NCBI RefSeq assembly: GCF_900109725.1
Contig: NZ_FOBC01000008.1
Location: forward strand, 62,001-126,000
Origin: Halomonas daqiaonensis
GTDB lineage: Bacteria > Pseudomonadota > Gammaproteobacteria > Pseudomonadales > Halomonadaceae
Direction: 5' to 3'
DNA: 64,000 nucleotides
The notes under the pieces were generated by a model, which saw only the letters and a list, made by a program, of their open reading frames with translations, was not told the DNA's origin and made no database searches. The position numbers were made by a program, and so were the translations under genes. Below are positions 8,402-18,338 of this stretch, one piece after another (position 1 is the stretch's first letter; every line of letters begins with the position of its first letter).

Positions 8402-9649
8402 TCAAATCAATCGCACGTGATCCTGGATCAGGCCAGCCAGGGTCTCCGCGGCATTGTCCGCCGTGGTATCGAGGTGCAGCAGGTGAAGCCGTTCTTCGTC
8501 AACAAAGGGCTCGATGTCGGCTTGCTGAGACGCCAATATGGCGAGGCTCTGCTCGGGCGGGACGCCATGTCGCCGAGCACGCTTCTCGATGCGCCGGCGC
8601 AGGGTATCCTCATCGGCCTCGAAGCTCACCAGCAGCACGGGTAGACCCCGGGCCTCGGCCTGCTGACGCAGGAGATCGCGCTGCTCCCGCTTGAGGAAGG
8701 TCCCGTCGACGCAAGTCGGGAATCCCGCCTCCAGCAGCGTGCTGGCACATTCGGCCAGGCGACGGTAAGTGCGCTCGGTGGCCTCTCCGGCAAACATGTC
8801 CACAGGCGGTTCTCTCTCGACCGCCTGTGGGTCGATGCCGTAAAGCCGACGCCGTTCCACATCCGAACAGAGGCGAACGGCCCCCAGGCGACCGACCAGA
8901 GTCCGGGTAAAGCGGCTCTTGCCGCTACCCGAGACGCCGATCCCAATGATCAGCGGGGGGAAGCGGAACTCGGCATAGGCTTCGGCCAGATCCAGGTAAC
9001 GGCGGCACTCCCGCATGGTTTCGGCCAGCAGGGCAGGACGCTCTCGATCCTCTCCGGCCGACTGATGGCGCTGCAGGGCACGTCGTGCTCCGGCAAGCGC
9101 CTCGACGACGCGGAAGACAGAGAGAAGGCGGGCCAGGCCGTAGTCCCCGGACTGGCGCAAGTAACTATCGAGGGCCTGGCGGGCCAGTCCGGTCTCCCCG
9201 TGGGACTCCAAGCCTACCAGCAGGGCAGCCAGGTCGCTGCCCGGGTCGACGATATCATCGATCCCGGGACCCTGGATGTCCCGACCGATAGCGTTAGCCA
9301 ACAGCACTCGGCCCTGATCGCAGAGCCGACTGTCGGGATGCGCCACGGCCCAGCTGGATGCCAGCAGGTGCCCCCGACGCGCCAGGAAGACCGACGCCAG
9401 TCTTTCGAGTTCGTGTTCGAGCCACTGTCGAAGACAGGCCAGACGCTGATGGTCCTCCTTCCCGGAGAGCAACGACTCGATGGCCGCCACTTCCTCGTAG
9501 AACCGCTTCTGGAAAGCGACCGGCCCGGCATCCGCGAGGTGAGTATCACCGAGTGTGTGTCGATGGAAGGCCACCAGCCGATCGACCAACTCCTCCAACT
9601 GCAGAGATTCCTCGCAGGGGACCGCGTGTTCGGTGAGTTTCTGAATCAT
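8402..9649 (-). CDS. Predicted P-loop kinase with degenerate aminoglycoside-phosphotransferase-like N-terminus
   Basis: The C-terminal half of this 415-residue protein is a predicted kinase of the COG0645 type: Walker A GVSGSGKS (238-245), a CSDVERRR block (261-268) and VDGTF (314-318). The N-terminal half resembles the COG2187 APH-like domain usually fused to it (LVDRLVAFHR, then DIVDPGSDLAALLVGLE). However, it looks about 100 residues short, and AHPDSR stands where the catalytic HGDxH loop is expected. The start at 9649 has GGGAG upstream; an upstream extension would run into hemL and shows no homology. Substrate unknown. Confidence 0.7.
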   Translation of the reverse strand: MIQKLTEHAVPCEESLQLEELVDRLVAFHRHTLGDTHLADAGPVAFQKRFYEEVAAIESLLSGKEDHQRLACLRQWLEHELERLASVFLARRGHLLASSWAVAHPDSRLCDQGRVLLANAIGRDIQGPGIDDIVDPGSDLAALLVGLESHGETGLARQALDSYLRQSGDYGLARLLSVFRVVEALAGARRALQRHQSAGEDRERPALLAETMRECRRYLDLAEAYAEFRFPPLIIGIGVSGSGKSRFTRTLVGRLGAVRLCSDVERRRLYGIDPQAVEREPPVDMFAGEATERTYRRLAECASTLLEAGFPTCVDGTFLKREQRDLLRQQAEARGLPVLLVSFEADEDTLRRRIEKRARRHGVPPEQSLAILASQQADIEPFVDEERLHLLHLDTTADNAAETLAGLIQDHVRLI

Positions 9650-9678
9650 CTGGGTCTCCCACTCTGAAGGGTGGCGTC

Positions 9679-10968
9679 TCAGGCCTGCTGCATCACCCAG
9701 AATGCCTTCTCGGCACCATCCAGCGTCAGTTGAATGTCCTCCGGGGCATGGGCACTGGACATGAAGCCGGCCTCGAAGGCAGACGGTGCCAGGTAGACCC
9801 CTTGGTCGAGCATCAAGGAGAAGAAGCGACGGAAGGCATCGGCGTCGCAAGCGGTGGTCTGGGCGAAGTTATCGACCCGGCTCTGGCCGGTGAAGAAGAC
9901 TCCGAACATGCCGCCGGCACGCTGTGTGATCATGTCGATGCCCGCCGCATCGGCCCTCTCCTGGAGACCGTGGCAGAGGGTCTCGACTCGCTGCGCCAGG
10001 GCGTCGTGGAAGCCCGGCTGGCGAAGCTTCCCGAGCAGGGCGATGCCGGCCGCCATGGCCAGCGGATTGCCGGAGAGGGTGCCTGCCTGGTAGACGGGGC
10101 CCAATGGCGAGATCTGTTCCATGATCTCGCGACGACCACCGAAGGCGCCCACCGGCATGCCACCCCCGACGATCTTGCCTAGGCAGGTGAGGTCCGGCTC
10201 AATAGCGTAGTGGGCCTGGGCACCCCCCATCGCCACACGGAAGCCGGTCATCACCTCATCGAAGATCAACACGCTGCCATGCTGGTCGCAGACGCGGCGC
10301 AGGGTCTCCAGGAAGCCCGGCTGCGGCGGAATGCAGTTCATGTTGCCGGCTACCGGCTCGACGATGATGCAGGCCACCTCGCTGCCGATCTCCTCGAAAC
10401 ACTGCTCCACGGCATCGGGATCGTTATAGGAGAGGGTCACGGTGTGCTCGGCCATCGAGGCCGGCACGCCGGGGGAGCTGGGTTCGCCGTGGGTCAGGGC
10501 GCCCGAGCCGGCCTTGACCAGCAGCGAGTCGGAGTGGCCGTGGTAGTTGCCCTCGAACTTGACGATCTTGTCGCGGCCGGTATAGCCCCGCGCCAGGCGA
10601 ATCGCCGACATGGTGGCCTCGGTGCCGGAATTGACCATGCGCACCATCTCGATGGTGGGGATCATCTCGCAGATCAGGTCGGCCATGGTGGTCTCGATGG
10701 CCGTGGGGGTACCGAAGGAGAGGCCATTATCGAGTCGCTCGCGCACCGCTCCCAGCACCTCGGGGTCGGCATGGCCGGTGATCATGGGCCCCCAGGAGCC
10801 GACATAATCGACATAGCGCTTGCCTTCCACATCGAAGAGATAGGCACCCCGGGCACGCTCCATGAACACCGGAGGGCGGTCCATCCCCTTGAAGGCGCGA
10901 ACCGGCGAGTTGACCCCGCCGGGAATGTGGCGACAGGCCTGCTCGAAGAGCTGTGCGGATGTGGTCAT
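9679..10968 (-). CDS. hemL: Glutamate-1-semialdehyde 2,1-aminomutase
   Basis: PLP enzyme making 5-aminolevulinate in the C5 pathway of tetrapyrrole synthesis. The 429-residue product has the class III aminotransferase fold motifs: [15 protein letters not shown] (113-127), FDEVMTGFR (236-244) and the PLP lysine K265 in [17 protein letters not shown]. Length is normal. It lies downstream of thiD and hemJ on the same strand, so heme genes (hemL, hemJ) flank a thiamine gene here, an arrangement also seen in pseudomonads for hemL and thiD. Confidence 0.97.
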   Translation of the reverse strand: MTTSAQLFEQACRHIPGGVNSPVRAFKGMDRPPVFMERARGAYLFDVEGKRYVDYVGSWGPMITGHADPEVLGAVRERLDNGLSFGTPTAIETTMADLICEMIPTIEMVRMVNSGTEATMSAIRLARGYTGRDKIVKFEGNYHGHSDSLLVKAGSGALTHGEPSSPGVPASMAEHTVTLSYNDPDAVEQCFEEIGSEVACIIVEPVAGNMNCIPPQPGFLETLRRVCDQHGSVLIFDEVMTGFRVAMGGAQAHYAIEPDLTCLGKIVGGGMPVGAFGGRREIMEQISPLGPVYQAGTLSGNPLAMAAGIALLGKLRQPGFHDALAQRVETLCHGLQERADAAGIDMITQRAGGMFGVFFTGQSRVDNFAQTTACDADAFRRFFSLMLDQGVYLAPSAFEAGFMSSAHAPEDIQLTLDGAEKAFWVMQQA

Positions 10969-11078
10969 GTCAACCTCTTGCCCTGTAGATACGTGCCCGA
11001 CCAGGCGGGCTTGTGGATAGTTTCCTGGATAACCTCGTGATAGCCGGTGAAGCGGCGGTGAATATTGTCGAATGACAC
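10965..11078 (-). CDS. Possible small ORF coupled to hemL
   Basis: In the 179-base gap between thiD and hemL, a 37-codon frame starts with GTG at 11078, has AGAGGAG about 7 bases upstream, and ends in a TGA overlapping the hemL ATG (ATGA). The predicted peptide contains no motif I recognise. It could be a leader or coupling peptide, or a chance frame. A TGTGGATAG sequence (DnaA-box-like) also lies in this gap. Confidence 0.25.
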   Translation of the reverse strand: MSFDNIHRRFTGYHEVIQETIHKPAWSGTYLQGKRLT

Positions 11079-11147
11079 ACCTGCCTGCTCCTCTGCCGGA
11101 TTCGCCCTATTCTCGTCTGCCGGGGGATCGATGGCCAGCCCGTCCCG

Positions 11148-12008
11148 TCATCCCCGCGGCGTCGCGACGTCGAGGGCGAGAAAGGAGGGCGCCGCCGGCA
11201 ACTGCCAGAGACGCCGTGGCAGCCGCTGGTCATGTCCCGGTTGCCAGCCGCGGGCCAGCGCCTGCCAAGTAAAAGCCTGCGCCTGCTCGCAGGCCGTGAC
11301 CAGTGACTCGCCAGCCGCCAGACGCGCCGCCAGCGCGCTCGCCAGGGTACAGCCGGAGCCGTGGAAGCTACCGGCGAGTCGTGGCCAGGACCACTGCCGG
11401 CTGATGTCCGGCGCATGCAGCGTATGTTCCACTCGATCGGCCGGAACCCGTCCCGCTGGGTGGTCGGTGCCGGTGACCAGCAGGGCCTGGCATCCGAGAG
11501 ACATCAGCCTCACCGCCCGCTCGGTATCATCGGCGAATTCGGTCCCGGCCAGGCGAGCCAACTCCTGCCGGTTGGGCGTCAGAATATCCACGAGCGGCAG
11601 CAAGTGGCGACACATGGCATCGATGAGCTCGACTGTGGACAAGTCACTGCCGCCGCCGGCCCTGAGCACAGGATCCAGCACCACCGGCACCCCCGGCCGA
11701 CGCCGCAGGATATCCACCACCGCATCCAGCACAGTGACATCCGGAACCAGGCCGATCTTGATTGCGGCGATCTCGAACTCATCCAGCGCCGCCGCCATGG
11801 CACAGAGGTCATCGGCGGCCACGGGGCTCACCGTGCTCACGTCCCGGCAGTTCTGCACCGTCAGCGCCGTAGGCACGGTCAGCGCCCAGCCTCCGCAGGC
11901 GGCCACCGCCTCGCTGTCGGCGACCAGGCCGGCGCCACCGGTGGGGTCGTGGCCGGACAGCACCAGCACCGTCGGCAGATGCGGCGTCAATTCATGGGTA
12001 TCGTCCAT
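11148..12008 (-). CDS. thiD: Hydroxymethylpyrimidine/phosphomethylpyrimidine kinase
   Basis: ThiD phosphorylates HMP and HMP-P to HMP-PP for thiamine synthesis. The 286-residue protein has the ribokinase-family signatures LSGHDPTGGAG near the N-terminus, VLDPVLRAGGG in the middle, and the anion-hole/catalytic GSFHGSGCTLASALAA near the C-terminus. The first motif differs slightly from the common SGSDSGGGAG form. The start overlaps the hemJ stop by one base. Thiamine phosphate synthase (thiE), often next to thiD, is not present in this window. Confidence 0.88.
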   Translation of the reverse strand: MDDTHELTPHLPTVLVLSGHDPTGGAGLVADSEAVAACGGWALTVPTALTVQNCRDVSTVSPVAADDLCAMAAALDEFEIAAIKIGLVPDVTVLDAVVDILRRRPGVPVVLDPVLRAGGGSDLSTVELIDAMCRHLLPLVDILTPNRQELARLAGTEFADDTERAVRLMSLGCQALLVTGTDHPAGRVPADRVEHTLHAPDISRQWSWPRLAGSFHGSGCTLASALAARLAAGESLVTACEQAQAFTWQALARGWQPGHDQRLPRRLWQLPAAPSFLALDVATPRG

Positions 12009-12439
12009 CAGAAGGGCTTCAGCACGGCCAGGAAGACGATCAGCAGCAGGGCGATCACCGGCAACTCATTGAACAAGCGGAAGAACACATGCCCGCGTCG
12101 ACAGCGAGACTCGGCGAACTGCTTCAGGTAGATCAGGCAAACATGATGGTAGCCCACCAGCAGTGCCACCAGCAGCAGCTTGGCATGTATCCAGCCCTGC
12201 GAGAGCCAGGCAGGATTGAGTAGCAGCAGGGCACCACCGAACAGCAACACGGCGATCATCGATGGCGTCATGATCCCGCGATAAAGCTTGCGCTCCATTA
12301 TCAGGAAATGATCGATGGCCTGCTGTTCTCCCCTGTCTCGCGCCATGGCGTGGTAGACGTACAGGCGCGGCAGATAGAACAGGGCGGCGAACCAGGTCAC
12401 CATGGCCACCAGGTGCAGGGCCTTCATCCACAGATACAT
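12008..12439 (-). CDS. hemJ: Protoporphyrinogen IX oxidase HemJ
   Basis: Small inner-membrane enzyme that oxidises protoporphyrinogen IX to protoporphyrin IX, a late heme step. The 143-residue protein has about four membrane helices and the family N-terminus KALHLVAMVTWFAALFYLPR, including the conserved His near the N-terminus and the PRLYVYH block. GAGGAG lies 5 bases before the ATG. Its neighbours thiD and hemL are on the same strand; with hemL and hemW it gives this window three heme-related genes. Confidence 0.9.
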   Translation of the reverse strand: MYLWMKALHLVAMVTWFAALFYLPRLYVYHAMARDRGEQQAIDHFLIMERKLYRGIMTPSMIAVLLFGGALLLLNPAWLSQGWIHAKLLLVALLVGYHHVCLIYLKQFAESRCRRGHVFFRLFNELPVIALLLIVFLAVLKPF

Positions 12440-12448
12440 GACGACTCC

Positions 12449-14284
12449 TCAGCCGTGGGTCGAATCGGAAAATCGGTAATAACGCTCGATGGCATCGCGG
12501 GTGATGATACCCGAAATCCGCTTCTGCTTTGGCCGGTGACCGTGCTCCACGTAGAGGGCATCCAGCGCCTTGTCGTTGAGCCGCTCGAAAGCCTCGGAGA
12601 GCGTTGCCTGCAGGTGGATCGGTGCCATGTCCAGGCGCTGGCCGGGGATCTCCAGCAGATCCAGCAAGGCGCTGTCGTTCTCCGAGTCCGGCTGGTCGTG
12701 CTCCAGCAGCCAGCGGGCCAGGTCGGCGGCCTTGAGCGCCAGGGTCGGCTTGTCGTCCGTGGAACGCACTATCAACACCCAGACCGGATTGGCGTCGAGG
12801 AGAGCACTAGCCTGATCACGGGTCACCTTGCGCGAGGTGCGCACCAGATTGCGCTCCATCACCGCAGGCACCGAGACCCTGGACAGCGCCTGCATCAGTG
12901 GCTGCTGCAGCGGGTGCGGTCCCTGACGCGTCTGAGTGAGAAAGAACCCCTGACTACGACTCAACTGCCGCGCCGTGAGACTGGCCACCACCACCGCCAG
13001 CATGCCCGGCATGATGATGCCGGGCGTGTGGGTGAGCTCTAGCAGGGCCATCAGGGCCGCCAGCGGAGCCTGCAGAACAGCTCCCATCATCGCTGCCATG
13101 CCCAGCAGGGCGTAGACCTCGGGTGCGGAGGCCCCTGCCGGCAACAAGGCCTGACCTGCCAGGCCGCACAGGGCACCGGCCGCCCCGCCGACCACCAGGA
13201 TGGGACCGATGATGCTGACCGGGATGCCGCATGCCACGGTGAAAGCCGTAAGCAGCAGCTTGCCGATCGCCACGGCCAGCAGCACATCCACCGCGGCAGA
13301 CCCGCCCAGCGCCAGTTGCAAGGTGTCATAGCCCATCCCCTGCACCTCGGGGTACCACCAGGCCACACCTGCCACCGCCAGCGCCGCCAGGCCGAAGCGC
13401 AATACCATGGGCAGCCGCTGAAGCCGCTGGTGACCCCGCGCAACGCGCAGGAACAGTGCCGCCAGCAGGCCGACCAGCAAGGCACTGGCCAGGATCCAGG
13501 GAATATCCAACAAAGACTTCAGGTGCAGGTCGGGGATGCCGATGGCGGGTTCAGCACCATAGACCAACTGGGCCACCACCGCGCCCATGGAGGAGGCCAG
13601 GATGACCGGCATGAAGCCGATGATGGTGTACTCCATCATCACCACTTCCATGGCGAAGATCACCCCGGCGATGGGCGTATTGAACGAGGCCGAGATCCCC
13701 GCCGCCGTTCCGCAGGCCACCAGCACCCTGAGGCTGTTATGGGGAAGGCGCAGGTATTGCCCCAGGCCGGTCGAGGCCGCCGCTCCCAGGTGGATGGCCG
13801 GCCCCTCGCGGCCGGCGGAAAGGCCGCCGATCACCGCCACCACGCCAACCCACCACTGGGTCAGCCAGTTACGTAACGGAAAGCGTCCCTGATGATAGGT
13901 CAGACGGTCGATGACATGGACCACACCGATACGCCGTCCCTCGGGTGGCTGGCGAAATAGCCACAGGCCGATCAGGGCCGCCGCGATCAGAGGCATCAGC
14001 ACACGCAGAACCGGTGGCAGGGCCTCGAAGGCCTCGGGATCACCATCGGGAAACAGCAGCAGGCCGCCCAATGATAGCAACAGGCGAAACACCACCATTA
14101 ACCCGCCCGTCACCAGGCCCGAGAGCACACCCAGGACGCAGAGCTGGGGCAAGGCATCGACATTGGCCAGCTTGCGTCGGAATCCATCCAGGCTGAAGTC
14201 GGGTAGCGGGAGACGCGGCACGGCAACGTTCCTGTTCGACCTTGCAGAGGAAGACCCACCAGGCTGGGCCTGGGTAGGTCGCAT
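12449..14284 (-). CDS. CLC-family chloride channel with C-terminal CBS domains
   Basis: The 611-residue protein has about ten membrane segments (roughly 45-455) followed by a cytoplasmic region resembling paired CBS domains (about 475-605). [10 protein letters not shown] (158-167) carries the gating glutamate E160. In [10 protein letters not shown] (210-219), aligned by eye with E. coli FIIEEMRP, the second Glu (the proton-pathway E203) is Val214, the channel-type rather than antiporter-type residue. The canonical GSGIP motif is also absent. I infer a channel-like bacterial CLC; chloride handling would suit a halophile. It is divergent from argC. Confidence 0.85.
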   Translation of the reverse strand: MRPTQAQPGGSSSARSNRNVAVPRLPLPDFSLDGFRRKLANVDALPQLCVLGVLSGLVTGGLMVVFRLLLSLGGLLLFPDGDPEAFEALPPVLRVLMPLIAAALIGLWLFRQPPEGRRIGVVHVIDRLTYHQGRFPLRNWLTQWWVGVVAVIGGLSAGREGPAIHLGAAASTGLGQYLRLPHNSLRVLVACGTAAGISASFNTPIAGVIFAMEVVMMEYTIIGFMPVILASSMGAVVAQLVYGAEPAIGIPDLHLKSLLDIPWILASALLVGLLAALFLRVARGHQRLQRLPMVLRFGLAALAVAGVAWWYPEVQGMGYDTLQLALGGSAAVDVLLAVAIGKLLLTAFTVACGIPVSIIGPILVVGGAAGALCGLAGQALLPAGASAPEVYALLGMAAMMGAVLQAPLAALMALLELTHTPGIIMPGMLAVVVASLTARQLSRSQGFFLTQTRQGPHPLQQPLMQALSRVSVPAVMERNLVRTSRKVTRDQASALLDANPVWVLIVRSTDDKPTLALKAADLARWLLEHDQPDSENDSALLDLLEIPGQRLDMAPIHLQATLSEAFERLNDKALDALYVEHGHRPKQKRISGIITRDAIERYYRFSDSTHG

Positions 14285-14307
14285 CTCTCTTGTGTATCAT
14301 ATCCAGA

Positions 14308-14325
14308 GACGCTGGTCCCAGCGTC
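14308..14325. promoter_or_regulatory. Inverted repeat between the CLC gene and argC
   Basis: GACGCTGG-TC-CCAGCGTC is a perfect 8-bp-arm inverted repeat in the 66-base divergent gap. Its position suits an operator or an mRNA hairpin upstream of argC. It does not match the AT-rich ArgR box. The regulator is unknown. Confidence 0.4.
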
Positions 14326-14350
14326 ACTTCATCAACCTCAGGAGACCATC

Positions 14351-15385
14351 GTGATCAAGGTCGGAATCGTCGGCGGCACCGGTTACACCGGCGTCGAACT
14401 GCTCAGACTACTGGCCCGTCATCCGGAAGTGGCAGTAGACGCCATCACCTCGCGCTCCGAGGCCGGCATGGCCGTCAGCGAGCTCTATCCCAACCTGCGC
14501 GGACACTACGACGACCTGGCCTTCAGCGCGCCCGATGCCGAGCGACTGGCACGCTGCGATGCCGTCTTCTTCGCCACTCCTCACGGCGTGGCCCATGCCT
14601 TGGCCGGCGAGTTGCTCGACAAGGGCACCCGGGTCATCGACCTCTCGGCCGACTTCAGGCTGCGCGACAGCGAGGAATGGTCCCACTGGTACGGCCAGCC
14701 CCACGGGGCCACCGAGCTGCTCGACGAGGCGGTCTACGGCCTGCCCGAGATCAACCGCGAGCGCATCCGCCAGGCACGCCTGGTCGCTGTGCCAGGATGC
14801 TACCCCACCGCCGTGCAACTCGGCCTGCTGCCGTTGCTGGAGGCGGGCATGATCGATGCCGAGCATATCATCGCCGACTGCAAATCCGGCGTCACCGGTG
14901 CTGGCCGCGGTGCCAAGGTGCCCTCGCTGCTGGCCGAGGCCAGCGAGTCCATGAAGGCCTATGGTGCCTCGGGCCACCGCCACCTGCCGGAAATTCGCCA
15001 GGGGCTGACCGATGCTGCCGGACGCCCGGTGGGTCTGACCTTCGTGCCCCACCTGACACCGATGATTCGCGGTATCCACGCTACCCTCTACGGCCGACTG
15101 ACCGCCGAGCCCGGCGACCTCCAGTCCCACTTCGAACAGCGCTTTGCCGACGAACCCTTCGTCGACGTGATGCCGGCGGGGAGTCACCCCGAGACACGCA
15201 GCGTGAAGGGGGCCAACGTCTGCCGCCTAGCGGTCCACCGTCCCGGAGACGGCGACACCGTGGTGATCCTCTCGGTGATTGACAACCTGGTCAAGGGCGC
15301 CTCGGGTCAGGCCGTGCACAACCTCAACCTGATGTTCGGCTTCAACGAGCTGGCCGGCCTCGACGCGCCGGCCATCATGCCCTGA
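14351..15385 (+). CDS. argC: N-acetyl-gamma-glutamyl-phosphate reductase
   Basis: Catalyses the NADPH-dependent reduction of N-acetylglutamyl phosphate in arginine synthesis. The 344-residue protein starts with the nucleotide-binding [17 protein letters not shown] and carries the catalytic Cys in [10 protein letters not shown] (about residue 155). The GTG start at 14351 is supported by AGGAGA 6-8 bases upstream. No other arginine gene is adjacent; erpA follows after its own promoter. Confidence 0.97.
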   Translation: MIKVGIVGGTGYTGVELLRLLARHPEVAVDAITSRSEAGMAVSELYPNLRGHYDDLAFSAPDAERLARCDAVFFATPHGVAHALAGELLDKGTRVIDLSADFRLRDSEEWSHWYGQPHGATELLDEAVYGLPEINRERIRQARLVAVPGCYPTAVQLGLLPLLEAGMIDAEHIIADCKSGVTGAGRGAKVPSLLAEASESMKAYGASGHRHLPEIRQGLTDAAGRPVGLTFVPHLTPMIRGIHATLYGRLTAEPGDLQSHFEQRFADEPFVDVMPAGSHPETRSVKGANVCRLAVHRPGDGDTVVILSVIDNLVKGASGQAVHNLNLMFGFNELAGLDAPAIMP

Positions 15386-15432
15386 TGAAGTCAAAAGGCA
15401 TCGGGGGATAACCCGTGATTAGTGCCACAAAG

Positions 15433-15462
15433 TTGACTGTTTTACTGGGGATTGTGGATAAT
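15433..15462 (+). promoter_or_regulatory. Predicted sigma70 promoter for erpA, overlapping a perfect DnaA box
   Basis: TTGACT (15433-15438) and GATAAT (15457-15462) are separated by 18 bases, about 40 bases upstream of erpA. The -10 region overlaps TGTGGATAA (15453-15461), the exact reverse complement of the DnaA box TTATCCACA. Confidence 0.65.
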
Positions 15463-15503
15463 CACCCTTTGCAGGACATTCATCGATCCAGGGGAGGTCA
15501 CCC

Positions 15504-15857
15504 ATGAGTGGTGCCGAATCCTTCGCTCCCACCCCCTTGATGCTCTCGAACGGGGCCCGAGCCCGTCTCGCGGCACTCATCGAGGAACAGGGCAACCCCC
15601 GGCTCAAGCTGAGGGTCTACGTTACCGGTGGAGGCTGCTCGGGCTTCCAGTACGGCTTCGACTTCGCCGATGAAACCGCTGACGACGATACTCTCGTCGA
15701 GTTCGGCCAGGTGGCCCTGGTGGTCGACCCGCTCTCCTACCAGTACCTCGTCGGCTCCACGGTCGACTATGAGGAGGGGTTGGCCGGTGCCCGCTTCCTG
15801 GTGCAGAACCCTAACGCCACTACTACCTGTGGCTGCGGAGCCTCCTTCATGGTCTGA
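15504..15857 (+). CDS. erpA: Iron-sulfur cluster insertion protein ErpA
   Basis: A-type carrier that delivers Fe-S clusters to apo-proteins, notably IspG/IspH of isoprenoid synthesis. The 117-residue protein has the three family cysteines: Cys45 in GGGCSGFQY, and Cys109 and Cys111 in the C-terminal CGCGASF motif. The ATG is preceded by GGGGAGG. It appears to be a single-gene unit with a good promoter upstream. Confidence 0.95.
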   Translation: MSGAESFAPTPLMLSNGARARLAALIEEQGNPRLKLRVYVTGGGCSGFQYGFDFADETADDDTLVEFGQVALVVDPLSYQYLVGSTVDYEEGLAGARFLVQNPNATTTCGCGASFMV

Positions 15858-15971
15858 TCGCCAGCGTTGGCTCAGCGGCGACAGCATATCAATCCCTTGA
15901 CTTGACGCTTCCCCGGGAACTCGCCATGGTTTAAGGCGTACTTCGCCATACATTCTTCCATGGGGAATCAT

Positions 15972-16742
15972 ATGAAACGTCAACTGAAGATCGCCTCTCT
16001 AGCTGCCAGCATCGCTTTCGGGCTGGGGCTTTCCGGTGCGGCCAGCGCCGATGACCACGTCCTCGAGGTCGTCACCGACCCGAGTTTCGTGCCCTTCGAG
16101 ATGATGGACCAGGAGACCGGCGAGATGGTCGGCTTCGACATGGACATCATCAGCGAAGTCGCAGAGCGCGCCGGTTTCGAATACAACCTGCGCACCATGG
16201 ACTTCAACGGCATCATCCCCGCCGTTCAGACCGGCAATGCCGATGTTGCCATCGCCGGGATCACAATCACCGAGGAACGTGCCGAGGTCGTCGACTTCTC
16301 CGATCCCTACTACGACAGTGGCCTGCGAATCCTGGTGAGTGCCAACGATGACAGCGTCCAGGAGATCGAAGACCTCGAAGGCAAGAAGATCGGCACCAAG
16401 GTCGGCTCCACCAGCTACGATTTCCTTCAGGAGAACCTCGGCGACGAGGCCGACATCACTCCCTATCCGGGTTCCAGTGACATGTACATGGCCCTGCTCG
16501 GTGGCAGCGTCGACGCGGTATTCTATGATGCCCCCAACGTCGGCTACTTCGCCCAGAGCCGCGGCGAAGGCCGGGTCAAGGTCGTAGGGGATCTCTACGA
16601 AGGCCAGCAGTACGGCATCGTCTTCGTCGAGGGCAGCGAGTGGGTCGAGCCAGTCAATGAAGCTCTTGCCGAGATGAGGGAAGACGGCACCTACGACGAG
16701 ATCTACGAGAAGTGGTTCGGCGAGGCGCCCAGCGACGAGTGA
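15972..16742 (+). CDS. Polar amino acid ABC transporter, periplasmic binding protein
   Basis: The 256-residue product has a Sec signal peptide with cleavage likely after ASA (about residue 26). The mature part is a family 3 solute-binding protein: [19 protein letters not shown] at its start and the block [20 protein letters not shown]. It resembles glutamine/cystine-type binding proteins; the specific amino acid cannot be fixed from sequence. ATG 15972 is chosen over 15960, because it begins the signal sequence MKRQ and has GGGGA upstream. It is followed by a hairpin and the matching permease and ATPase. Confidence 0.9.
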   Translation: MKRQLKIASLAASIAFGLGLSGAASADDHVLEVVTDPSFVPFEMMDQETGEMVGFDMDIISEVAERAGFEYNLRTMDFNGIIPAVQTGNADVAIAGITITEERAEVVDFSDPYYDSGLRILVSANDDSVQEIEDLEGKKIGTKVGSTSYDFLQENLGDEADITPYPGSSDMYMALLGGSVDAVFYDAPNVGYFAQSRGEGRVKVVGDLYEGQQYGIVFVEGSEWVEPVNEALAEMREDGTYDEIYEKWFGEAPSDE

Positions 16743-16762
16743 AGTACTTAGCCTCCTGATGT

Positions 16763-16789
16763 CGGGGTCGGGTCGAGTACCCGGCCCCG
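16763..16789 (+). terminator. Intercistronic hairpin between binding-protein and permease genes
   Basis: Stem GGGGTCGGGT / ACCCGGCCCC (16764-16773 with 16779-16788, one G-U pair) with a 5-base loop and no good U tract. Such hairpins after binding-protein genes commonly protect or limit the downstream message, so that the binding protein is made in excess. Confidence 0.55.
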
Positions 16790-16852
16790 TTGCGTTACAA
16801 GCCCGGCACGCTTCCCCTTGTCGTCACTCTTGCGTCTTGACGGAGAAATCTT

Positions 16853-17524
16853 GTGGACGTCACCTTCCAATTCGACTGGCAGGCGGCCTTTGCCTCCATT
16901 CCCTTCCTGCTCGAGGGTATTCCCTACACGCTGCTGATCTCCTTCGGAGGCCTGGCCATCGGCTTTCTGATCGGCATCCTGTTCGGCCTGCTGAGAATCA
17001 GCCCCTTCGCCTGGCTGCGCATCCCGGCCGTGGCCTACATCGAGATCTTCCGAGGCACTCCGGTACTGGTTCAGGTACTGTTCATCTTCTACGGTCTGCC
17101 CCAGTTGCTGGGTGGACCGATCAATGCCCTAGTGGCCGGCATCGCCGCCATCGCCGTCAATTCCGGCGCCTACATCTCGGAAATCGTGCGCGGCGGCGTG
17201 CAGTCCATCGAGCGTGGTCAGCGCGAGGCCGGCCTGTCTCTGGGCCTTTCGCGTCGCCAGACCTTTCGCTACATCATCTGGCCACAGGCCTTGCGACGGA
17301 TGATTCCGGCACTGGGCAACCAGGGCATCATCAGCATCAAGGACACTTCGCTGTTCTCGGTGATTGGCGTCGGTGAGCTGGTCCGCCAAGGCCAAGTCTA
17401 TATCGCCACCACCTTCAACGCCCTGGAGGTCTATCTGATGGTCGCCCTGCTCTACCTGGCGATCACCCTTAGCCTCTCGTTTGCGCTGCGACAGCTGGAG
17501 CGCAGAGGCCTGGTCGGACAATAA
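16853..17524 (+). CDS. Polar amino acid ABC transporter permease
   Basis: The 223-residue inner-membrane protein has about five helices and the HisM/GlnP-family N-terminal segment with YIEIFRGTPVLVQVLFIFYG (residues about 63-82). The EAA loop region reads EAGLSLGLSRRQTFRYIIWPQALR. A GTG start is used, preceded by GGAG. It lies between the binding-protein and ATPase genes, so the three encode one importer. Confidence 0.92.
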   Translation: MDVTFQFDWQAAFASIPFLLEGIPYTLLISFGGLAIGFLIGILFGLLRISPFAWLRIPAVAYIEIFRGTPVLVQVLFIFYGLPQLLGGPINALVAGIAAIAVNSGAYISEIVRGGVQSIERGQREAGLSLGLSRRQTFRYIIWPQALRRMIPALGNQGIISIKDTSLFSVIGVGELVRQGQVYIATTFNALEVYLMVALLYLAITLSLSFALRQLERRGLVGQ

Positions 17525-17536
17525 GGAAAGCGCGAC

Positions 17537-18310
17537 ATGAACCAAGACAAGTCTCCTTCCGCCGCCGACCCCATCGTGTGCCTGGAGAAGGTCAACAAGT
17601 TCTTCGGCGACCTGCACGTGCTGAAGGACATCGACCTGAAGGTCTCGCCCGGGGAAGTGGTAGTGATCGTCGGTGCCAGTGGCTCAGGCAAGTCGACGTT
17701 GATCCGCTGCATCAATGGCCTCGAGGAGTTCCAGCAGGGCCATATCGAGGTCGATGGCAACGAGTTGCTGCCCCACGGCAAGGCCGGCCAGGCACTGCAG
17801 AAGATCCGCACCGAGGTCGGCATGGTCTTCCAGCAGTTCAACCTATTCCCGCACCTGAGTGTGCTCGACAACGTAAGCCTGGCACCAATGAAGGTGCGGG
17901 GCTGGAGTCGTGCGGATGCCATCGAGACGGCCGAACGCCTGCTCGAGCGAGTGGGCATCAGCGACCAGGCCGCCAAGCATCCTGGACAGCTCTCCGGCGG
18001 TCAGCAGCAGCGTGTGGCCCTGGCTCGAGCACTCGCCATGGAGCCGCGCCTGATGCTGTTCGATGAGCCGACCTCGGCACTCGATCCCGAGATGATAGGG
18101 GAAGTCCTCGATGCCATGCGCGAGCTGGCACGAGAGGGCATGACGATGATGATCGTGACCCATGAAATGGGCTTCGCCCGGGAGGTCGCCGACCGGGTGA
18201 TCTTCATACACCAGGGCGAGATCGCCGAAGAGGGCCCGCCCGAAGAGGTCCTGGATCGCCCCCGCAACAAGCCGACCCAGCAGTTCCTGTCGAGAGTCCT
18301 CAAGCACTGA
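17537..18310 (+). CDS. Polar amino acid ABC transporter ATP-binding protein
   Basis: GlnQ/HisP-type ATPase, 257 residues, with Walker [10 protein letters not shown] (46-54), signature [15 protein letters not shown], Walker [14 protein letters not shown] and the switch histidine in [12 protein letters not shown]. It energises the importer formed with the two upstream genes. The operon ends at a strong terminator 29 bases downstream. Confidence 0.95.
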   Translation: MNQDKSPSAADPIVCLEKVNKFFGDLHVLKDIDLKVSPGEVVVIVGASGSGKSTLIRCINGLEEFQQGHIEVDGNELLPHGKAGQALQKIRTEVGMVFQQFNLFPHLSVLDNVSLAPMKVRGWSRADAIETAERLLERVGISDQAAKHPGQLSGGQQQRVALARALAMEPRLMLFDEPTSALDPEMIGEVLDAMRELAREGMTMMIVTHEMGFAREVADRVIFIHQGEIAEEGPPEEVLDRPRNKPTQQFLSRVLKH

Positions 18311-18338
18311 TCCGACGCCCTTCCCACCGCCCTTCACA

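Noticed and set aside
7694..9649. A curli or cellulose operon linked to the CsgD-like regulator
   Set aside because: Neither neighbour resembles csgBAC/DEFG or bcs genes; the regulator is an orphan here.
10969..11147. A thiE gene between thiD and hemL
   Set aside because: The gap is only 179 bases and has no ThiE-like sequence; thiE must be elsewhere.
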